Source of the DNA: Bettongia penicillata ogilbyi
Lineage: Eukaryota; Chordata; Mammalia; Diprotodontia; Potoroidae
NCBI GenBank assembly: GCA_023548195.1
Contig: JAJHZJ010000694.1
Span: 3,874,501 to 3,938,500, forward strand
Direction of reading: 5' to 3'
Length of the DNA stretch: 64,000 bases
The notes under the pieces are model-generated. The model was not told the origin of the DNA, made no database searches, and saw nothing but the letters and a program-made list of their open reading frames with translations. Every line of letters begins with the position of its first letter. The stretch's first letter is position 1. Made by a program: the position numbers and the translations under genes. Positions 56,861-64,000 of this stretch are shown piece by piece.

Positions 56861-59219
56861 ATTTTTCTGGCCTTTATGTAAACCCCTTTAGATTAACAAC
56901 TTTCTTAATGTAAGACCAAATTGGGTTCTTATTATTTTCCTGGCCCAATTATCCCAACTAGAAATGACTTCTTCTGATTTCCTTTAACCATAGTTTTCTA
57001 ATGCCTTAGATGTCACCTTCAAACAAATCACTTGTGCCTTTTGTTATTTTGTTGTAGTGGAGCCTACCTATGCTCCCAACTCTGAATTACTCCTGGTTAT
57101 TTTGATTATGAGGGGAAGACTTATCGCCAGCATCTTGTTCAGTGTTGAGGTTGGGACAAAATGAAGCATTTTCAATCACTGAACAGTGGATAAAGGAGGT
57201 TTTCTTTAGAGTGGAAGATGGTCCTACTTCATTAGTCATGACTTATTTTGAGATTGTAAATTATAGTGAACTGTGTCTGGCTTTAAACCAGGGATAAGAT
57301 TTCTTTTAGCCTACAGAGATTATAGAATATATTGCCCATCTTATATAAACCGTAGATTACATTTTTAGGTCACTTGGCCTTAATATCCAGTTCAGTTTTT
57401 TTTAAGTATTTTAAAAGTAACTCTGTGCCAATTGTTATACTTTGTGCTATTGGTTCAAAGGCAAAAACTTAGTAGTCCTCATCCTTGGCTGTGAGAAGAG
57501 TACATCTGCTGCCAAGTAAACTGAATAAAAATTTGAAAATGGGAAGAAGATGGACTTTAGCATTGTTATATTATTATCTCTTAAAAGAGTATGTAAATGT
57601 TGGAGAGCTGTTTTTTTGTTTTCTGAAGAAAAAAAGACCTAGAGTGAGGCATGTTTATTATATCCCACTCTTTCCCAGAAGGCAGAGTTAGAAGCAATAG
57701 ATGGAAGTTGCAAAAAGGGAAATTTAGGCCGAATATAAGGGGAAAAAAATCCCACTTCTGAATTATTCGTCCTATCCCAAGGTAAAATGGACTGTTTTTC
57801 GACAGTTAATTTTAACTTCACAAATTGGTCTTTGAAACAAGGTCATCCTGACAGCTCCTCAGGAAGATTGTTTTGGGGGAGCAGGAGGGAGTTGAAACAG
57901 ATTTTTTTAGGTATGATTTCAGCTAGATGACCCTCTTGATCATCTGAACCAGGAACAAATCATTACTGAATGTTAAGGAAGCTTCTAGGCTAAGGTTTGA
58001 GTTGATTTTCTGACATTATACATGATGAAGCAGAGAAACTTATCATGAACTTTAGGTGACAGTCTCAAAGAATGATAAAATGTCATAAAGTCCCACTAGT
58101 CTAAGAAAAGCGATAGAGGCAATCTATCCTGTCTCAGTCTCACAAGAGAGTAATCACTGTGCACAGCTTTTAGCAGTGTTTGAGGCCAAACTCATATATG
58201 GCAATCAGCAGAAATGATATAAATTCAAGGTTTTCCTATGGAAAGGATATGACCATCAAATAGGAAGATGATGACCTCATCAAGATTTGGAGGTCAAGTG
58301 TTTCAAGATTCAGTAGCAGGCATGGATGGGAGGAGAATATAAAATTATTCTTCAGTAGAATTACAGATATAACCAAAGCTAATGCCTTTGTAAGGGCATA
58401 CTGAAGATCCTCATGGTATTAGCGATTGTTCTTTTTTATGAGCTTTTTGAATTACAACTCTGGAATGACCAGCCTATAGCCCAGTTGGCACCATACGTCT
58501 CCTGATCCTGGTTAATTTGGCTCAGAAATATAAAGAAAGTTCAGAGATAGTCTTCTTTTTCCTAAATAGAATGAGGAGGGAAGTGGATGCTTCATCATCT
58601 GTTGCATGTAGTAAACTATGAATCCTTATAATTGAGGATGAGAAATGCAGCTCAGCTTATGTGAACTGACTGGAAAGATCTTTGTGGTATAATTAACTTT
58701 AGTCACGAAGAAGAATTGGATAGTATAAACAAGTATACACAAGACACAGTGGGTCCCCTCTAAAATATCACCAGCCAGTGCCCATCCCAGTTCTATCTGA
58801 AGACCTTCAGTGTTAACGAAACTCGATCCCTTTTTGAAACTTCTCATTCTACTTTTTGACATTTCTAAAGGGTAAAATCAAGAGCAAATCCATCAAATGA
58901 TTTGACAGGCTTTTTTTTTCATAGAAAGTCATTGGTCTCTGACTTAAGCTTATATACTCTTATACCTCAGTATATAATTGTGTGTGTATGTATGTATGTA
59001 AGTATGCACACATGTGTGTATGAATAAAATGGATCTCCTGTTCCTAGCTGTCTCCTCTGTTTGTAAAATTCTTTTGTGATTATCGTTTTCATCCCAGTTC
59101 ACCTAAAGACCTTGTTCCCATTGTTATACCTAGCCTCTAATTCCTCAACAATCTTGTTTTACGAAGCACTGGTTCTTTTAAAATTTTAATTCAATGGAAG
59201 ATGATGGAGTAGAGAAGCA
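56861..59219. other. Gene-free unique DNA
   Basis: No gene or repeat recognised. A short (TGTA)n-like tract lies near 58980-59015. ORFs here are short and without domains. Confidence 0.55.
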
Positions 59220-59592
59220 TTGACTGATTTGACCTCCTTGCTGTCCAACAGACTCCCAAAAGTCTTCTCTAGCACCACAGTTCAAATATTGATCCTGTGA
59301 TAAGCTTTCCATATAGTTCAACTCTCATAGTCATACACTGATACTAGGAAAAACATAGCTTTGATTATGTGAACCTTTGAACAGATACCTGTTTTTTTGC
59401 ATGTTGTCAGATTAACCATAGCTTTCCTTCTAAGGAGCAAACATCTTTTAATTTCATGGAGGCACTCACTGTTTGCAGTCATCTTTGAATCCAAGTATGT
59501 AAAATCTAACACTACTTCCACATCTTCTTCCTCTATATTCCAAGAAGTGAGGAGACCAGTTTCCATAATCTTAGTTTTTAAATTAAGCTTCA
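59220..59592 (-). pseudogene. RTE-type LINE fragment (3' to the RT core)
   Basis: The minus-strand frame 59318-59626 reads ...FTYLDSKMTANSECLHEIKRCLLLRRKAM...KVHIIKAMFFLVSVYDYES. This is the 'DS.I..D..C..EIKRRL.LGRKAM...KA.V.PV..YG.ES' block found after the reverse-transcriptase core in RTE LINEs. It is a 5'- and 3'-truncated relic. Its first residues come from the adjoining L1. Confidence 0.75.
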
Positions 59593-59593
59593 A

Positions 59594-59900
59594 GCTTTTC
59601 CTCTTTTGTTCTGATTCTTCTTGCACAATATGACTAATGTGGAAATATGTTCGATATTATTGTACAAGTATAACCTATATCAGATTGCATGCCATCTTGG
59701 GGGAGTGAGGAGGAAAGGGGAATTTTAGAACTCAAAATCTTATAAAAGTGAATGTTGAAAACTAAAAATTAATTCATCAATTAATTATATCAGATTGCAT
59801 GCCATCTTGGGGGAGTGAGGAGGAAAGGGGAATTTTAGAACTCAAAATATTATAAAAGTGAATGTTGAAAACTAAAAATTAATTCATTAATTTTTTAAAA
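59594..59900 (+). mobile_element. L1 3' UTR with an internal 110-bp duplication
   Basis: Short L1 tail ('gcacaatatgactaatgtgg', 'gccatcttgggggagtg'). The segment from about 59675 is repeated 110 bases later, differing at only a few positions. The final tail is followed by TTTTTTAAAAAAAG. Confidence 0.85.
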
Positions 59901-60659
59901 AAAGATAATGTTTGCAGTCAGAGAACTTATGTTCATTCCTTCATTTATTCACTCCTTTAACAAGCATTTTTAATATTCCTGTTTATTTGTCAGGGGATAT
60001 AAAGCTAAACATTGAACATTTCTTGATCTCACAGAGCTTGCATTCTGTTAAGGATGAAAAACAATAGATATGTAGAAAGTTAAGCTTCCATATATGTCTA
60101 TATCATGTATCTATCATCTATCTGATCTGTGTTATATTCACACGCAAACATACACAAAATAATTTCCATGGGGAACGCACTAACAGCTGAACGATAATTG
60201 GCACATGCTTTCTGTCAGAGGTGATAATGGAGCTAAGTTCTGAAAATAACTAGAGACTCTATAATATTCAGGGAAAAAAATCTTAACTCTGTGTGACATG
60301 AATAGGTAAGGAACTTGTGAGTTCGTTGGTATAATGAACTAGTGGATGAATAAAATCCATCTGTCAATGCATCCTATTGCTTTAGAGGTTGCTTATAGCA
60401 TTGTATGGTCAAATGACTTTCCCAAAACCAGTGTATTTGAGAGGCAGGATTTGAACCTGAATCTTCCTGGCTGTAAAGTTGGCTCTCCCTCTCACTTGCT
60501 CATTTGTTCACTTTCAACTTTCATTTTGACCTTATGCATATCACTTGTCCTTTTTGAGTTCCGTTTTCTCCTCTGTATAATAAGAGGCTTGGAATACATG
60601 ACTTGTCAGTTCCCTTCTAACTCTTAATTTGTGATCCTCTGATCCAAAGTTCTATTTAT
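59901..60659. other. Gene-free DNA with repeat remnants
   Basis: An old interspersed repeat lies at about 59965-60060 ('tctcacagagcttgcattct'). A reversed SINE fragment lies at about 60400-60490 ('gaggcaggatttgaacctga'). Confidence 0.5.
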
Positions 60660-60965
60660 ACAGAATCACAGAATCTCAGAGATGGAAAATGTCCTAAGAG
60701 GTCACCTCTCATCTGTTCTTACATAGGAATTCCTTCTATGATATTCCTAGTAAGAAGTTATCTGTCCTCTACTTACTTATCTTCAATTTTAGTGATCACC
60801 CTACCTCTTATCACAGCTTCTTTCACTTTTCTTCTTCCATTGTTATGTATTTCTTTTTGTTTCTTATATTAAATTGAAGCCTACCTTTCTATAATTTCCA
60901 TTTATTGATCCGAGGTCTACTCTATTGGACCAAGCAAAACTTTGGGATAGATGTAATTGTCAAGA
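60660..60965 (-). mobile_element. CR1/L3-type LINE 3' end
   Basis: Antisense motif order 'tcacagaatctcagagatgg', 'cctaagaggtcacctctcat', then 'gaagcctacctttctataat' and 'ctattggaccaagcaaaac'. Diverged. Confidence 0.65.
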
Positions 60966-61299
60966 ATTTTCATAGGACAGCTCATAAATTAATTCTTTTT
61001 TTTCTTATTCTTTTCCACATATCTATATAATACCTCCGTGGAATATTTACCCAATGTGATAGATGACTTCCTCTGGTTATTTTAATAGTTCATGGATATA
61101 AGTGAAATACTTTGACTGAGTGATTGTTCCCTTACTCTTATATTATGAGTCCACCTTTTTTTTCAGTTCATTATTCATTTGTTGTCCATGGTAGATGTAT
61201 GTGCTAAGGTACTAAATCATTTGGTTTCCCCTTTAATTAAATATAATTATTTAGGAAATAGTTATTCTTCATCTATTTTCTATTTCCAGGATGAATTGC
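60966..61299. other. Gene-free DNA
   Basis: Nothing recognised. Confidence 0.5.
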
Positions 61300-61310
61300 A
61301 AGCCCATTGT

Positions 61311-61944
61311 CTTTTTAAAAAAATACTTAGTTAATTTCAATTTTCAACATTCATTTCCATACATTTTAAATTTTCTCCCCTTCCCTCCCCCATTATTCCC
61401 CAAGATGGTATGCAATCCTATATAGAGTCTACACATACATTCCTATTAAACACATTTTCATGTTAGTCATTCTGAATAGAAGAATTATAATGAATGGGAG
61501 AAATAAATGAGAACGAAAACAAAACAAAACAAAAGAGATGAGTCTGCTTTACTGTGTAATCCAACTCCATAGTTCTTTTTCTGGATGTGGATGGCATTTT
61601 CCATCATAAGTCCTTTGGAAAAGTTTTAGGTCCTTGCATTGCTACAAAGAATTAAGTCTGTCAAAATCAGTCCTTGCACACTGCGGCTGTTACTATGTTC
61701 AATGTTCTCCTGGTTCTGCTCATTTCACCCAGCATCAGTTCACATAAGTCTTTCCATGTTTTTCCGAAGTCTGCCTGTTCATCATTTCTTATAACGCAAT
61801 AGTATTCCATTACATTCATATTCCATTACTTGTTACCCCTAATTGATGGGCATCCTCTTGATTTCCAGTTCTTGGTCACAAGAAAGAACTGCTATAAATA
61901 TTTTTGTACATGTGGGTCTTTTTCACATTTTTATTATCTCTTTG
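61311..61944 (-). mobile_element. L1 LINE 3' end with 11-bp target-site duplication
   Basis: A 634-bp 5'-truncated L1: A tail (antisense T/A-run at 61311-61330), 3' UTR, and the last codons of ORF2 ('ctaattgatgggcatcctct' antisense). AAGCCCATTGT flanks it at 61300-61310 and 61945-61955. A textbook truncated insertion. Confidence 0.9.
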
Positions 61945-61955
61945 AAGCCCATTGT

Positions 61956-63122
61956 TTTTTGAGCAACTTTGGAGTGATCAGAAAGAACTAAGATCAATCC
62001 AAGAAAATTTCAGAGATATTTGAGCCCCCCAAAGAAACATTTCCTAACAAATAGAAGTATTCAACAGCAAAATGGGCTGCCTTGGGAATTAGTGAGCTCC
62101 CCTTTCCCCAACTAAAAAGTATTCGACAAAGAAATCTTCAAAACTGAATGCTCATATTAGGAATATCATAGACCAGATTCTTGATCCTATATGAGATAGA
62201 CTAGATGGCCTCTGCATATGCTGTCAGATCTGAGATTCTCTAAAGTTGTTTGTATGAGTTTTAAAAAATGGACTTTTAAAGTTGTAAAAAAATAAATCAA
62301 GGTATTGTATTGAGGGCAGGTAATGTTTTCTCCTCATATCTGATATGAACTTCAATTTATAGAAATCTAGAACTGAAAGGAAACAGGTCCTTTCATGTCT
62401 CTTACAAATTAGACCGAAGTCCCATCTCTATTGCCATTCAAGTAATTAATGAAATTTTTAAATAGCACAAAGACTGTGAGAGATCCTAGGGTTTCCATTG
62501 TAATCTTCCCATTCCTTTGAAAAGACATTGATCTGTCGATACATTCTCTGTCTATCTAGTCATTCAACCATTCAAAATCCACCTAACTACATTATCACTG
62601 ACCATCTTTCCATCTCATCCATCAGCATAACATGATAGACCTTGTCAAATGTTTTGATGAAACCCTAGAAATTTATTTTAATAGGATTCCCTTGGTCTGG
62701 GAGGAATTAGATTCTGTCTCTGACAGTCATTATGTGACTGTGGGCAGGTTAAATTCCTAAGCCTCAGTATCTCTGTCTGTCAGAAAGGAACAAGAACGCC
62801 TGTAGTATGTACCCAACAGGATTTTGGTGAAACTTAAATGAAACAACCTACAGCACTTTGCTAATTCTGCAATGCTTTTTTTAATATTAGCAATTATTGA
62901 TGTTACATTAATTATCCTGTTCACATTTCCTTGACTTCTCAGTGACAAAATTGTCACTTACCTTACATGTTCCTGATGTTTCTACTTTGGCAACTAATTT
63001 GCCAAATTTGTCAAACTTTTATTTTTAATCTTTCTCTTCTGACTCTGCTACTTTCAATTGCAGTGTTTTTTGGTTTTTTTTTAAATAACCTGTGGTCTTA
63101 AGCGTGATCATTTTTGGCATCG
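61956..63122. other. Gene-free DNA with CR1/L3 and MIR pieces
   Basis: A plus-strand CR1/L3 3' end lies at about 62055-62240 ('atgggctgccttgggaatta', 'agactagatggcctctgc'). A plus-strand MIR lies at about 62690-62875 ('tatgtgactgtgggcaggtt'). The remainder is unrecognised. Confidence 0.55.
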
Positions 63123-64000
63123 TCTTCCCCTTCCCTTCCCTTCCCTTCCCTTCCCTTCCCTTCCCTTCCCTTCCCCTTCCCTTCCCTTCCCTTCCCCTTC
63201 CCTTCCCTTCCCTTCCCTTCTCCTTCCCTTCCCTTCCCTTCCCTTCCCTTCCCTTCCCTTCCCTTCCCTTCCCTTCCCTTCCCTTCCCTTCCCCTTCCCT
63301 TCCCTTCCCTTCCCTTCCCTTCCCTTCCCCTTCCCTTCCCTTCCCTTCCCTTCCCTTCCCTTCCCTTCCCTTCCCTTCCCTTCCCTTCCCTTCCCTTCCC
63401 TTCCCTTCCCTTCCCTTCCCTTCCCTTCCCTTCCCTTCCCTTCCCTTCCCTTCCCTTCCCTTCCCTTCCCTTCCCTTCCTTCCCTTCCCTTCCCTTCCCT
63501 TCCCTTCCCTTCCCTTCCCTTCCTTCCCCTTCCCTTCCCTTCCCTTCCCTTCCCTTCCCTTCCTTCCCTTCCCTTCCCTTCCTCCTTCCCTTCCCTTCCC
63601 TTCCCTTCCCTTCCCTTCCCTTCCCTTCCCTTCCCTTCCCTTCCCCTTCCCTTCCTTCCCTTCCCTTCCCTTCCCTTCCCTTCCCTTCCCTTCCCTTCCC
63701 TTCCCTTCCCTTCCCTTCCCTTCCCTTCCCTTCCCTTCCCTTCCCTTCCCTTCCCTTCCCTTCCCTTCCCTTCCCTTCCCTTCCCTTCCCTTCCCTTCCC
63801 TTCCCTTCCCTTCCCTTCCCTTCCCTTCCCTTCCCTTCCCTTCCCTTCCCTTCCCTTCCCTTCCCTTCCCCTTCCCTTCCCTCCTCCCTTCCCTTCCCTT
63901 CCCTTCCCTTCCCTTCCCCTTCCCTTCCCTTCCTTCCCTTCCCTTCCCTTCCCTTCCCTTCCCTTCCCTTCCCTTCCCTTCCCTTCCCTTCCCTTCCCTT
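63123..64000. repeat. (TTCCC)n pentanucleotide satellite, runs off the window
   Basis: At least 878 bases of pure pyrimidine on the plus strand, almost entirely TTCCC units. Phase breaks of one or two bases (TTCCCC, TTCC, CTCC) occur for example near 63174, 63195, 63221, 63478, 63585, 63650 and 63880. It is unlike the vertebrate telomere repeat. Confidence 0.97.

Noticed and set aside
63123..64000. Telomeric repeat
   Set aside because: The unit is TTCCC, not the vertebrate CCCTAA/TTAGGG, and it contains no purine on this strand.

Overview
The window is non-coding, repeat-dense mammalian DNA, almost certainly from a marsupial. The evidence is a MAR1-type CORE-SINE at 19031-19270, several LINE-1 3' ends with the marsupial-type tail, many copies of the ORF1-only LINE-1 relative HAL1, a second SINE family I associate with marsupials, and four hAT-Charlie-like miniature transposons. 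Older therian repeats (L2, MIR/THER, CR1/L3, RTE) fill much of the rest. I found no host protein-coding gene, tRNA, rRNA or CRISPR array. All convincing open reading frames belong to retrotransposons. The species cannot be fixed from sequence alone.

Layout. 1-3.7 kb: old flank and a minus-strand L1 3' end. 3.7-10.6 kb: one HAL1 element (target-site duplication ACTGACAC at both ends) carrying three nested insertions: an antisense L1 tail with its own 10-bp duplication, a second full-length HAL1, and a SINE. 11.7-16.5 kb: a head-to-tail partial HAL1 dimer on the minus strand, apparently inside a single short duplication. 20.7-26.2 kb: an old minus-strand HAL1 split by a much younger full-length HAL1 (22365-25350) with a perfect 16-bp duplication and an intact 367-residue ORF1. 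26.2-30.2 kb: L1 ORF2, another HAL1, and an L1 3' end. From 30 kb on, HAL1 disappears and the sequence is mostly old unique DNA with L2, CR1/L3, MIR-like SINEs, L1 tails, RTE relics, a mariner-like MITE and hAT elements. From 63123 to the window edge lies a pure-pyrimidine TTCCC satellite.

The most striking observation is in the young HAL1 at 22365-25350. Its 3' part (about 22510-23757) differs from the sister copies almost only by T-to-C on the plus strand, which is A-to-G on the element's own sense strand. In one hand-aligned block of about 260 bases I count about 49 such changes, about 10 of all other kinds and none in the reverse direction. In the adjoining block of similar length I count only about one. 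This strand-asymmetric, sharply bounded A-to-G hypermutation is what ADAR-type RNA editing of a retrotransposon transcript before reverse transcription would leave. ORF1 remains open because A-to-G changes cannot create stop codons.

The retroelements form a working relationship only in the evolutionary sense. L1 supplied reverse transcriptase (only ORF2 relics are seen here). HAL1 supplied ORF1 protein and was mobilised in trans. SINEs used the same machinery.
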